A stretch of DNA of 64,000 nucleotides from JBALVT01 sp965262875 (GCA_965262875.1 OZ253569.1:3472001-3536000); one strand, 5' to 3'. Positions 9,056 through 17,582 are shown, numbered from the stretch's first letter. The notes: a model not told the origin generated them from the sequence alone. A program made the numbers and translations.

Positions 9056-10479
9056 ATTTCACTCTCGGGCGTTAAACCGGGCTGTGGAACCAGTTGAACC
9101 AATGTTTTCAATTCAGCGACAAAATACTCGAACAACAACCAGCTGTCCGGAAGAACTTTTTTGTCTGCTAACACGCAGAGGTTTACATTTTGGCAGTAAC
9201 TCCACATAGTCATGTTCAGGCAGGTACCATCTACGATCTGGCCAGTAGAAAACCAGTTATCCAGTTTGTATTTATCGAGGAAAAGTGGCTTGCGGGGGCC
9301 CGGAACGTTCGATAGGGCCACATTGCCAAACAGGCTCAGGCTACCTTTTTTCTTTTCTCGCAACCACCAGCTGAAAGCCTTGACGCACCACGGTGGCAGT
9401 ATCTTCATAATTGCGCCAAAATCTGCATTCATTTCCACCATTTTCTGCAGATGTTCTTTCATCTCACCCGCCGCCTTGTGGCTTGCATCCAGGCGCTGCA
9501 ATGGGTCTTCGATATCCGTGTGCAGCCAACAGTAATCCATAGTTACGAAGTTTCCCACACCCTCCATGCCCTCGGGTCGCTCGCCGGCGAAGGGCGTGGC
9601 TGCAATGAGCGGGCTTTGATCTGGATTGTATTTTTTGTCGAGAAACAGTTGCCTTATGGCCCCTGCGGCACAGCACAAAAATACGTCGTTAATTGTCACG
9701 CCCATACCTTTGGAAATTGTTTTGAAATCATCCAGCGGCATACTTTCACACACAAAGGTTCGCCCGTAACTTAGCACTGCATTAAGCGGCGTTTGCCTCA
9801 TCATCCCCGGGGCCGGATGTGGTGGTTTACCCATGAGCTGATATTCTTCATCGAGCGCTTTTTTCTGTCGCAAACCCGAAATAACCTTTGGCAGATTGGT
9901 CAACACAACCTCAGGCCAATCTACCAGGGCCAGCCACAATTGTTTCGTCCACGAGGGAGAAGGCTGTGGTTTCCATTGAGGTACGCTCTGGGGAGCCCAC
10001 CCAGGATCTTCCTTGTAGAACTGCTCCAGACCGTGGGATGCCCCAACGCCATCGACGTAGGCGTGGTGCAGCATGGTTACCACCGCGACCTTGCCGTTTT
10101 CCAAACCCTCGACCACCCAACATATCCACAGTGGACGGCTGCGATCCAGTTGGTAGGCATAGACATCAGACATGAAACTACACAGTGATCGATGATCACC
10201 TGGCGCGGGGCAGACGACGTGTCGTAAGTGGTAATCCAGGTTGAAGTCTTCGTCCTCAATCCACAGAGGATGATTAATACCCAGGGGAGCCGGTGCATAC
10301 TTCCATCGAAACAGAGGGAGCAGGTGTACGCGGTCCTCGAAATCCCGGTGAAATTTCTCGAATGACCATCCCTCCGGGTCCGTTGAGGGATCCAGTATGC
10401 CCACCTTGAAGGTGTGCATATAGGCCTTGGGCATTTCAAATGCGAGCATGAAGGCATCTGCGCCCCCCATTCTGATCAT
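9052..10479 (-). CDS. Second wax ester synthase/diacylglycerol acyltransferase
   Basis: 475 residues. The catalytic motif is HHAYVDGVG (about residue 137), preceded by RPLWICWVVEG. The C-terminal domain has LSNVPGPRKPLFL and NMTMWSYCQNVNLCV, typical of WS/DGAT condensation-like folds. It differs clearly from its downstream neighbour, so it is an old paralogue and the two may differ in substrate. ATG at 10479 is followed by GGADAFMLAFEMP, the expected start region. It is the first gene of the WS/DGAT, WS/DGAT, acyl-CoA synthetase unit. Confidence 0.92.
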   Translation of the reverse strand: MIRMGGADAFMLAFEMPKAYMHTFKVGILDPSTDPEGWSFEKFHRDFEDRVHLLPLFRWKYAPAPLGINHPLWIEDEDFNLDYHLRHVVCPAPGDHRSLCSFMSDVYAYQLDRSRPLWICWVVEGLENGKVAVVTMLHHAYVDGVGASHGLEQFYKEDPGWAPQSVPQWKPQPSPSWTKQLWLALVDWPEVVLTNLPKVISGLRQKKALDEEYQLMGKPPHPAPGMMRQTPLNAVLSYGRTFVCESMPLDDFKTISKGMGVTINDVFLCCAAGAIRQLFLDKKYNPDQSPLIAATPFAGERPEGMEGVGNFVTMDYCWLHTDIEDPLQRLDASHKAAGEMKEHLQKMVEMNADFGAIMKILPPWCVKAFSWWLREKKKGSLSLFGNVALSNVPGPRKPLFLDKYKLDNWFSTGQIVDGTCLNMTMWSYCQNVNLCVLADKKVLPDSWLLFEYFVAELKTLVQLVPQPGLTPESEI

Positions 10480-10583
10480 TTACTCACTCCAACGGGATGT
10501 GGCTAACCTTCAAGAAAGCTTAGTTCAGGAGAGAGTTTGGTCAAGAGATGGTCGTGACACCATCGCGATGGCGTCAGTGGAGG

Positions 10584-11801
10584 CTACTGCAAGGTAGTTG
10601 ATTCCAGAACAACGCCGCGGGTGGGTACATCGCCGCCTATCCCCGATACAAAGGCGGTGCGTTCACCGGCAATGCTATCGACAACCTCCATCCCGGATAA
10701 AACGCTCGCAAACACGGTATAGCCGTCGGGATTGCCCGCCGAGCCGTTATCCAGAAATGCATTGTCGACCTGGTTTATAAAAAACTGGGCAGCGGCACTG
10801 TCGGGATTGCTGGTACGCGCCATTGAGAGAGTGCCACGCCTATTTGACAGGCCGTTGCTGGATTCATTTACGATCGTGGGCCCAGCGGGTTTTATTTCCC
10901 AATCAACCAGACCCTCATCATTGCGCCCCAGGTAGCTGATAAAGCCCATTTGAATCATGAACCCATCAATGGCGCGATGAACCATTACCTGATCGTAGAA
11001 ACCCTCTTTTACATAGCGCAAAAAGTTAGCCGCTGTAATAGGAGAATCCCAGTTAAGTGTTTCCAGGGTGACGGTGCCGGCATCAAATTCCATAACCACC
11101 GTATGATTCCCCAGCACCTGCCTCGCCTTACTCTTTAGCATTTCCGCGGGCTGCCCCGCCGTTACTGCCGAAGACAATTCATCAACAGCAGACAAATCAC
11201 CCAAAAATTTAGCACCGTCAAAAGTGCGGTTCCATCTCAGCACATCCTCATAGTCAACACCGCCATCCTCGTCTATATCACCCACTACCAGTTCCGCAGC
11301 CGCATTCAATCGCGCCACTATTTCGGCATCGCTCCACTCGTCCATTCGAGCTAACAGCTGTTGATATAGAGCTTCAGTCAAAGCCGAAACTTTCACATTC
11401 CCATCGAGAATATGTTGACCGCTGACAATAGCGTGCCAGCTGCCCTGCACCGCCACAGGATTCGGACTCAAGCCAAGTTTCAGTTCAGAGTCGAAGTCCT
11501 CGCCACCGGTCGCTGTGGCTAAATAGAGCGCATCGGCCTCGATACCGTCGGTTTCTACCAAAGTAATGCCGACGAACGCCATGCGGACCAGGGAAACCTG
11601 CTCATCCCAAAACTCCCGTCCCCAAAGATTGAGTAAATCTTCCGGCGTCAGGGAATCGGCCGTTGCCACCACAGCGTTGGCATCACGCAAAAGAGCGATG
11701 CTCAAGGTGCCTGCACCGACGGAACCTCTAAGTTGGATATGAAAACAGGCCGTGAGAACCACAGATAAAAAACAGGCCATGCTCAGTTGGAACAATTTCA
11801 T
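10584..11801 (-). CDS. Cyclophilin-type peptidyl-prolyl isomerase lipoprotein with dockerin/EF-hand-like segment
   Basis: 405 residues. The N-terminus is a lipoprotein signal (LTAC, Cys19). Residues about 25-170 contain no recognised domain. A calcium-loop-like sequence, GDIDEDGGVDYEDVLRWN (about 173-190), resembles half a dockerin repeat or an EF-hand. The C-terminal half (about 232-400) is a cyclophilin domain: FYDQVMVHRAIDGFMIQMG carries the catalytic Arg region, and GTLSMAR...SAAAQFFIN the core strand. It would catalyse proline isomerisation of envelope proteins. The gene stands alone, with 104 bp to the WS/DGAT gene. Confidence 0.85.
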   Translation of the reverse strand: MKLFQLSMACFLSVVLTACFHIQLRGSVGAGTLSIALLRDANAVVATADSLTPEDLLNLWGREFWDEQVSLVRMAFVGITLVETDGIEADALYLATATGGEDFDSELKLGLSPNPVAVQGSWHAIVSGQHILDGNVKVSALTEALYQQLLARMDEWSDAEIVARLNAAAELVVGDIDEDGGVDYEDVLRWNRTFDGAKFLGDLSAVDELSSAVTAGQPAEMLKSKARQVLGNHTVVMEFDAGTVTLETLNWDSPITAANFLRYVKEGFYDQVMVHRAIDGFMIQMGFISYLGRNDEGLVDWEIKPAGPTIVNESSNGLSNRRGTLSMARTSNPDSAAAQFFINQVDNAFLDNGSAGNPDGYTVFASVLSGMEVVDSIAGERTAFVSGIGGDVPTRGVVLESTTLQ

Positions 11802-11855
11802 AGTCAGGTAGTCTCGCGTATTTGCCGCGCACTTTAACAGCCGAATCCATCGAGG

Positions 11856-11939
11856 TCACTGATTGAACAACCAGGCCTCGTAAGTAAAGCGCGCCAAATC
11901 GCCAGACGATCTTTCGCGTACATTAGTTTTTTTAGACAT
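11856..11939 (-). CDS. Possible 27-residue small protein
   Basis: ATG at 11939 is preceded by GGGAG at a good spacing (about 7 nt), and the reading frame gives MSKKTNVRERSSGDL followed by ARFTYEAWLFNQ and TGA. The family is not recognised. The IS21 element begins only 38 bp upstream of the start and probably separates the gene from its promoter. The evidence is only a good ribosome-binding site and a protein-like composition. Confidence 0.35.
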   Translation of the reverse strand: MSKKTNVRERSSGDLARFTYEAWLFNQ

Positions 11940-12072
11940 AGTTGTTCTCCCGATTTTTAGTACCGCCGTAGACTAGGTGTTAGCGCCACAGTAAACCCGC
12001 AGTTATTTGCCGCAGAATAAAAGAACGACAAAGAGGCGACAGTGATCCGGCTTAACTCCAATCGATCACAGG

Positions 12073-12264
12073 CTAGAACGGCAGCTCATGATTTACCTCG
12101 ACACTGTCTGTGTACTCTTGTTGCTCAATCCGGATCTCCTCGTACAGTTGCGCAATCTCATCACCATAGTGATCCCACAGTACCGATCTCAGGTCGCCGA
12201 GCAGCTGATAAATACAATCGGCTTGTTCAGCCGTCCAGTAGGTTGTGATTTTTAAGGTTTTCAT
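12073..12264 (-). CDS. Small accessory protein of the IS21 element
   Basis: 63 residues, acidic, with no cysteine pair or membrane segment: an alpha-helical protein containing YWTAEQADCIYQLLGDL and WDHYGDEIAQLYEEI. Its ATG overlaps the istB stop by 4 bp (12261-12264), so it is translationally coupled to istB and lies within the inverted repeats. From memory, similar small ORFs accompany related IS21 elements. The function is unknown. Confidence 0.7.
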   Translation of the reverse strand: MKTLKITTYWTAEQADCIYQLLGDLRSVLWDHYGDEIAQLYEEIRIEQQEYTDSVEVNHELPF

Positions 12265-12677
12265 TTAGCCTTTCCTCGCTTTTTGGTCTCGCGCCGCTTC
12301 GACGCGCACTCCTGCGCTTCCTTCATGCGGTACGACTCACCCTCAATGGCGATGACCTCGCTGTGATGGACTAAACGGTCAATCAGGGAGACCACACACG
12401 CGGCATTGGGGAACACGTCATTCCACTCGCCAAACGGACGGTTCGTTGTCACCAAAGTTGAACATTTCTCATAGCGCCGGTTGATGATTTCAAACAGCAA
12501 GTCAGCATGACGATTGCTGTAGGAGAGGTAGCCCACTTCATCAATTACCAGCAAGGCGGGCCTGGCGTAGTGTTTCAATCGACGCTGCAGGGCATTGGCG
12601 CCATCCTGACCTGCCAGGTCGTTGAGCATCGCCGCTGCGGTGGTAAACAGCGCCGTATAGCCGTGCATGACAGGGCG

Positions 12678-13729
12678 GATTCAAGTCGCTAGTGCAATCG
12701 GTGGGTTGATCCCAAACAGTACTTGGTTGGGGGTTTTAAAGTCCAGACATTTTCTTGGCCGGTTGTTAAGTTTATCAAAGATTCTCTGGACACACTCCGG
12801 CGTCATATCATCAAAGCTAGATCCTTTCGGAGCGTATTGGCGGATCAGACCATTTGTATTCTCATTCAATCCCCGCTCCCATGAATGGTAAGGGTGCGCG
12901 AAGTAGCTTTCAGCCTGCAGCTGTTGGGCGATAACCTCGTGTAAGGCAAACTCCTTGCCGTTATCATAGGTCAGTGTTTCTACCGGGGCGGCTAAGGGGG
13001 AAAGCGCCCCAAGTATCGCTTCCTTGACGGCCTTCGCCGTTTTATTGGGGGCCAGGGCGATCACTGTGAAACGTGTCTTTCTCTCAACAGCCGTCATCAG
13101 TACGGAGCCACCCAAGCGCCCAATGATAAGGTCCATTTCCCAATCACCAATACGCTTGCGCTCATCAACAATCGCTGGACGCTCGTCGATACTTACCCGG
13201 TTCTTTAGCTGCCCGCGCTTGTCTGGGCTCCCGTAACGCTTCTTACGTTTCTTTTGGCAGCGCAAGTGGGCATGGAGGTCGCCCCCGGCCTTCTTGTCGA
13301 TCAGAATGTACTGATAAATCCATTCTGGACTAACAGATTGCAGGATTGATTTTGCTAGCCAACCGCTGATCTGCTCTGGACTCCATTCCTCCCTCAGTAG
13401 CGATTCAACCCGCTGCCAGGTTATCTCTGTAATACGTGTATGGGTGTGGTGATGCTGCCGTTCAGTGGCAAAACGCTGGGCCTGCTGGGGCCTATAACCA
13501 CGCAAGCCCGTATTGCGACCAAGCTCTCTGCTAATTGTCCCAGGGCTTCGTCTAAGCTCTCTGGCTATGGCTTTTTGTGTAAAACCAGCTTTTAAAAATG
13601 CTTCAATCTGGTATCGTTCGTATTCGGTCAACTGTGTATAGTTCATGTGTAATTTCCTTGGTCGAGAAAATGGCACTGGATTGTACCAGTTGGCCACCTG
13701 CTCTAGAAATTGCACTTATGACTTGAATC
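12678..13729 (-). mobile_element. IS30-family element inserted in istB
   Basis: About 1052 bp, bounded by imperfect inverted repeats: GATTCAAGTCGCTAGTGCAA at the left and GATTCAAGTCATAAGTGCAA reading inward from the right. No clear target duplication was found with these ends; IS30 elements make only 2-3 bp, so the exact border may be a base or two off. It carries one transposase gene whose TGA stop lies inside the left inverted repeat. Confidence 0.85.
12681..13646 (-). CDS. IS30-family transposase
   Basis: 321 residues from ATG 13646 (MNYTQLTEYERYQIEAFLK), preceded by GGAAATTACAC; the longer open frame to 13715 runs through the terminal repeat and is unlikely. The N-terminal helix-turn-helix has FTQKAIARELRRSPGTISRELGRN in two parts. 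The DDE triad is visible: D in GDWEMDLIIG, D in TYDNGKEF, E in NENTNGLIRQYAPKG. The RPRKCLDFKTPNQVLF end is diagnostic of IS30. The gene looks intact, so the element may still be active. Confidence 0.95.
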   Translation of the reverse strand: MNYTQLTEYERYQIEAFLKAGFTQKAIARELRRSPGTISRELGRNTGLRGYRPQQAQRFATERQHHHTHTRITEITWQRVESLLREEWSPEQISGWLAKSILQSVSPEWIYQYILIDKKAGGDLHAHLRCQKKRKKRYGSPDKRGQLKNRVSIDERPAIVDERKRIGDWEMDLIIGRLGGSVLMTAVERKTRFTVIALAPNKTAKAVKEAILGALSPLAAPVETLTYDNGKEFALHEVIAQQLQAESYFAHPYHSWERGLNENTNGLIRQYAPKGSSFDDMTPECVQRIFDKLNNRPRKCLDFKTPNQVLFGINPPIALAT

Positions 13730-14077
13730 TAAGCAGCGTTATACCCCAGGTTCTGGGCGATCATCGATTTGCCCACGCCGTTGCTGCCCAGCAGGATAAT
13801 ATTGCTGGCCGTGTCCATAAAACCCAGTTGCATCAGGGCATGAATCGCTTGTGGGTCGATAGCGCTTGGCCACTGCCAGTCAAACTCACTCATCGGTTTG
13901 AACCGGCCCAGCCTGGCGCTGCTCAGGCGCCGTTCGAGTGAGCGCTGTTTGCGCTCGGCAAGCTCCCAGGCGATGAGCTGTGCCCGCCAGGGGTATTGCT
14001 CGTCGGTGATCTCGCCCCAGTGCGCCAGCACGCCGTGGAGCTTCAGTTCAAGTGCCTGCTGTTTGAGTTGCTCGATA

Positions 14078-15577
14078 TCAATCATCGGTATCATCTCCTG
14101 TCTCGCTTCGGGTGCCATTGAGCTTGTCGTAATCGGCAAGCCGAGCCAGCTTGACGCTGTAGTGTTTGACCTTCGCCGGCACGGCGACAGCAAGCGGTGG
14201 CGGCAGGTGCTGTTCATCACGGCGGCGCTCAAGAACGTGCTGCACCGCCTCCGGGTAGGGTGATTGCCGATCAAGTGCTTCACCCAGAGCTACATGCAGC
14301 TCGTCCCGCCCATAATCATCAAGCAGTTGATTGAGTAACCGGACCGTGGTTTTAATGACATGTCCACGCTGTGCCGATTGCTGCAGCAGCGTCTGGGCGT
14401 GCGCCGAAGCATGGCTCAGGCGATCCTGACCCCGGTGTAGTTTGGCGTGGGTTTTCTCCAGCCATAGGGCATTGATATGCGCCTCCTGTTCGATTTGCTC
14501 CCCTTTGCCAAAGCTGCGCTGATGCTCAGCAATGCATTGATCGCCCTCCACTATCTGGAGCCGCTCCAGGTCAGCGCTCACGCTCAATGGCTTGTGCACG
14601 TATTGATGGGGAATGGAGTAATCATTGAGATCGAAGCGAACATAAGGGGTTTTGGCGGCCCGCACGGGCTGTCTCTCATGGGTATCAAAGGGATTATCCG
14701 GCAAACTCACCTGCTCCTGTAAGAAGGCTTCCCTGACCGTCAACGTACGCTCTTCAGGGCAAGCCCGATCAGCACTCACACCCTGGCACCAGTGCTCAGC
14801 TTGCGCATTGAGTTCGGCCAGTGTTTGCCAGTGACGAGCGGCAAAGAAATTATCGCGAATATAGCGAATCGCTCTTTCTACCCGGCCCTTTTCATTGCCC
14901 CGGGCCACCGCCACCGGGCGTGGTTCGAAGCGATAGTGGGCTGACAAGGCCAGCAAGGTGGGGTGGAAGCGGATGGCGTCACCGTGGCGCTCCAATACGG
15001 CCGATTTAAGGTTGTCGTACAGCAGCACCTTTGGCAATCCTTGCCAGGCCTCGAATGCCGCTACATGGCCGCGTAAAAAGTGCTCCATTTGCTGGTTGAG
15101 ATAAAAGCGCAAGAAGATCTGTCGCGACCAGCTCAGCACCATCACAAACGCCATTAACGGCCGCCGGGCCTTGCCGATCTGAATATGCCCGAACGAACCC
15201 CAGTCAACCTGGGCTTGCTCACCGGGCAGGGTTTTTAGGCGTAAATACGCCTCGGGCAGCTTGCGCGGCCGCAGTTCACTGATACGCTGGCGAAACTGGC
15301 TGGGGCCACCGGGGTATCCCCGCAGGCGGGCCATTTCATACAAGCGGGCCGCCGTGAGTGTGGGAAACTCCCGCAGGGTGTCGATGACAAAGGGCAGATA
15401 GGGGTCGATGATCGACGCACGGCGAGTGCGCTCCACCTTGGGCAGGCCAGCCTGTGCCAGTACCCGATCAACCACTGAGTGGTGAATGCCAAGCTGGGTC
15501 GCAATGGTGCCCGTTCGCCACTTCTCAACAAAATGGTAGCGCAGTATTTTTGCTTCAGTTTCTTTGCCGATGGCCAT
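14078..15577 (-). CDS. istA: IS21-family transposase IstA
   Basis: 499 residues, the normal size for IstA. An N-terminal helix-turn-helix (WRTGTIATQLGIHHSVVDRVL) is followed by the retroviral-integrase core with DDE residues in QVDWGSFGH, LLYDNLKSAV and GNEKGRVERAIRY. The C-terminal region has the SIPHQYVHKPLSV beta-barrel-like segment. Its stop overlaps the start of istB. No disruption was seen, but the partner IstB is broken. Confidence 0.96.
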   Translation of the reverse strand: MAIGKETEAKILRYHFVEKWRTGTIATQLGIHHSVVDRVLAQAGLPKVERTRRASIIDPYLPFVIDTLREFPTLTAARLYEMARLRGYPGGPSQFRQRISELRPRKLPEAYLRLKTLPGEQAQVDWGSFGHIQIGKARRPLMAFVMVLSWSRQIFLRFYLNQQMEHFLRGHVAAFEAWQGLPKVLLYDNLKSAVLERHGDAIRFHPTLLALSAHYRFEPRPVAVARGNEKGRVERAIRYIRDNFFAARHWQTLAELNAQAEHWCQGVSADRACPEERTLTVREAFLQEQVSLPDNPFDTHERQPVRAAKTPYVRFDLNDYSIPHQYVHKPLSVSADLERLQIVEGDQCIAEHQRSFGKGEQIEQEAHINALWLEKTHAKLHRGQDRLSHASAHAQTLLQQSAQRGHVIKTTVRLLNQLLDDYGRDELHVALGEALDRQSPYPEAVQHVLERRRDEQHLPPPLAVAVPAKVKHYSVKLARLADYDKLNGTRSETGDDTDD

Positions 15578-15616
15578 GACTGCCCTCCGATTGATGACTC
15601 CTGTCCAGCCGCTGCA

Positions 15617-16036
15617 CTAATGTCGCCGGAATCTGCGCCTGAACTGACTGCTCTGCAGAAAATCACTGCGCAAAAAGGGACCGCAGACCGCGCCACAGTG
15701 ATGGCAGCGCACGGTGGCGTCAGTTTTACCCGGCATATCGGCCCTTTTGATCTCATCAGGCACGGTTTGCAGTAGATCACGGAGTATTATTGCCAGAGAA
15801 CGGTGATGCGTTACTTTTTGTTGTTGCCGTTCTCGATAACGCTGTTGGCGAGCGGCATTATTCATGCGACCCGGGCGAGTGGCCTGGTACTTCGCTCTGG
15901 CTCGTTTAATGGATTCCTTTCTGGCTTCCTGGCTGCAACCATCGGTGCAATACCGCTGGCCGCGATCACAGTGGGTACAGACGATGACCTGGGCGTAGCA
16001 GCGACAACAGTGGTAGAGACGGCTGGATGATGGCAT
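15617..16036 (-). CDS. Cysteine-rich accessory protein of the IS21 element
   Basis: 139 residues from ATG 16036 (a GTG two codons earlier is possible). An N-terminal zinc-binding pattern CCRC...CTHC...RYC...C (residues about 10-34) is followed by a strongly basic helix (ARKESIKRARAKYQ, then RQQRYRERQQQK) and a second CHHCGAVC pair near residue 112. This suggests a small DNA- or RNA-binding zinc protein. It lies inside the terminal repeats, 39 bp upstream of istA in the same direction. It is not part of minimal IS21 elements; its role is unknown. Confidence 0.75.
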   Translation of the reverse strand: MPSSSRLYHCCRCYAQVIVCTHCDRGQRYCTDGCSQEARKESIKRARAKYQATRPGRMNNAARQQRYRERQQQKVTHHRSLAIILRDLLQTVPDEIKRADMPGKTDATVRCHHCGAVCGPFLRSDFLQSSQFRRRFRRH

Positions 16037-16330
16037 CGACACAAAGGTCGATGAGGGCTGGATTTATTCCCATTATGTGCAACACTTAACGGGTCGTGCA
16101 CCTGCACGGTTTTTTTGGGTATGGCGCCAGCGTTGACCGTCAAATCTGTGGTGGCGTCATACCGTTCTCAGCGACACTTGTTCTTATAGTCCCTACGCTT
16201 GAATCGTGCCTGCTTATTGGTCGCTCTTGAGTGTGACTGGGCCGCAGTTCTACCGCGCCGATTCTAATACGCCGAGATCCGTCTATTTCAAAATTCGGCA
16301 AATAGCTGCGGTTTTGGAGTGGCGTCTACA

Positions 16331-16739
16331 CTAGGCGCAGTTAAGGTCATATTGAGTAGTGATTGGCGGTGGAGTACGTAGGGTCTGCAAGATCACACAG
16401 CTGGTTTCTGCCGCTTGCAATAAGGCATTGAGGATAGTGGGGCTAGTACCCGGCGCAGCGTCCAGGTGAACCGAAACATGCATTTTCTGGAATGCCACGG
16501 GTGTTTGAGGGTTCAGGAGGAGCGCCCCTCTAACATCTACCTCGGCAGTAACGACCACGGACAACTCCAACAGCGCGGTGAACGCCCAATGGAATGTCGA
16601 CACCCGCAATGCTTACCGTACTGCTTAGAGGGTTGTGGGCGGGTACTGTTGCTGAACTGGTGGCGGCCATGTCGCTAATCGACGCCTGACCTGGGTCGGC
16701 GAGATACCGCTCGGCCAATTCTGCCTGGCGTTCGGACAT
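16331..16739 (-). pseudogene. OsmC-family protein remnant with internal deletion
   Basis: The N-terminal part (from ATG 16739) reads MSERQAELAERYL...GVDIPLGVHRAVG. The C-terminal part in another frame reads LELSVVVTAEVDVRG...FQKMHVSVHLDAAPGT...CVILQTLRTPPPI. Both match one OsmC subfamily in which GVHRAVGG is followed by about 40 residues containing the first conserved cysteine (CxAAC). That segment is missing and the frame changes at the junction near 16575-16590, so the gene is dead. The stop codon (16331-16333) coincides with the IS21 target duplication. OsmC proteins detoxify hydroperoxides or act on related thiol chemistry. Confidence 0.75.
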
Positions 16740-16799
16740 GAGCCCGCTAAAGGTAGCGCTTGGAATACATTGTTTGTTTGGATAGTTTTCATCATAGTT

Positions 16800-16830
16800 C
16801 CTATAGGTTTGAGTGTTTACAACCTATAGG
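16800..16830. promoter_or_regulatory. Perfect inverted repeat upstream of the OsmC remnant
   Basis: CCTATAGGTT (16800-16809) and AACCTATAGG (16821-16830) form a perfect 10-bp inverted repeat with an 11-bp spacer. It lies 61 bp upstream of the OsmC start and 144 bp from the end of the SOI-like gene. There is no T-tract on either side, so a regulator-binding site is more likely than a terminator. The cognate regulator is not in the window. Confidence 0.5.
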
Positions 16831-16973
16831 CGCTACTTCGGGTCTAGCGCAACGCCAGATTTATTCTAGCGCAACCAGTCGACTCGCGGCTCAAACTAGT
16901 AAACAAACCCATTTCACTGTTGCTCCATTCATATTGCACACGGGGCCTGCGAAGATCCTACTCTCAATGTCAT

Positions 16974-17444
16974 CTAACGATCTCGTAAAGCCGCGAACGC
17001 AGCATGGCACAACAACCAAATGATGAGGAGAGCACCAAGGAAAGCCAAGCCAAACCCCACCGCGCCCAGAATATTTGTTGCACCCAACGGGTTGTCTCCA
17101 AAACTCAGCGCCCGGCTTCCTGAAGCATTCCCAAACCAGTAAAAGGCGGTGTTTGCCCAACCGATATAAATAAAGCCATACACGGTGATTTTGTGCATTC
17201 TTTTACTCAATGGGATAAACGGTAGCGCCAGCGCCACGCCAATAATCAGCAACCCATTCGTGAGCCCCCCAGAGTGTGCACGAGCCCAACCTTCCGCAGT
17301 ACCGTAATAGGGCATTTGAATAATATTGCCCGGGTAAAGCTCCAATCCGCCGATCAAACCGAAACCCAGCATAAAGCCGGCCAGCATACTCATCGCAATG
17401 ACCAGAAAGGCATTGCCAATCATCAATTTCTGATACCTTTCCAT
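16974..17444 (-). CDS. Styrene-oxide-isomerase-like membrane protein
   Basis: 156 residues from ATG 17444, chosen because AAGGAG lies about 10 nt upstream; a second ATG at 17462 overlaps that ribosome site. Four hydrophobic segments are visible: about residues 9-32 (FLVIAMSMLAGFMLGFGLIGG), 62-80 (GLLIIGVALALPFIPL), 88-106 and 128-150. Motifs match my memory of StyC, the membrane isomerase converting styrene oxide to phenylacetaldehyde: PGNII, GWARAHSGG.TNG, GWAN.AFYWFGN, and a block like SRALSFGDNPLG. Substrate cannot be set from sequence. The neighbouring MFS and flavin monooxygenase genes would fit a small catabolic set. 210 bp to the MFS gene hold only a hairpin. Confidence 0.72.
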   Translation of the reverse strand: MERYQKLMIGNAFLVIAMSMLAGFMLGFGLIGGLELYPGNIIQMPYYGTAEGWARAHSGGLTNGLLIIGVALALPFIPLSKRMHKITVYGFIYIGWANTAFYWFGNASGSRALSFGDNPLGATNILGAVGFGLAFLGALLIIWLLCHAAFAALRDR

Positions 17445-17563
17445 TACCCGTTTCTCCTTCATAAGGGGCTATTTTATCGGCCCCGAACACCAACGTTTGC
17501 ATATTAACTGCTCAGTACCAGACCCGCCGCAAGTTTTCGAATAAGAATTACGGCTCAGAACCT

Positions 17564-17582
17564 CGATACTGCTTCAGTATCG
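17564..17582. other. Perfect hairpin between the MFS and SOI-like genes
   Basis: CGATACTG-CTT-CAGTATCG is a perfect 8-bp stem with a 3-nt loop, extendable by a T-G and a C-G pair. It lies 91 bp past the MFS stop on the minus strand. No uridine tract follows on either strand, so it is not a classical terminator; it may be a processing or pausing site. Confidence 0.4.

Larger units (their letters stand above)
12261..14094 (-). pseudogene. istB: IS21 helper ATPase IstB, interrupted by IS30
   Basis: IstB is the AAA+ ATPase that assists the IstA transposase in target choice. The N-terminal half (14094 to about 13730) begins MIPMIDIEQLKQQALELKL and carries the Walker A GSNGVGKS. The C-terminal half (12677 to 12261) begins near HGYTALFTTAAAMLNDLAG and carries Walker B LLVIDEVGYL and the TTNRPFGEW sensor region. 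The two halves are separated by the IS30 element. The start overlaps the istA stop: either ATG 14094 or ATG 14085 would be coupled to it. The product should be non-functional. Confidence 0.92.
11978..16330 (-). mobile_element. IS21-family element with nested IS30
   Basis: The ends are TGTTAGCGCCAC...CCGCAGTTATTTGCCG (left, from 11978) and TGTAGACGCCAC...CCGCAGCTATTTGCCG (right, reading inward from 16330), starting with TGT as expected for IS21. A 5-bp target duplication CTAGG lies at 11973-11977 and 16331-16335. The element is 4353 bp, or about 3.3 kb without the IS30 at 12678-13729. Gene order on the minus strand is cysteine-rich accessory protein, istA, istB, small accessory protein. Since istB is disrupted, this copy is probably immobile. 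It inserted at the stop codon of an OsmC-like gene remnant. Confidence 0.93.
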
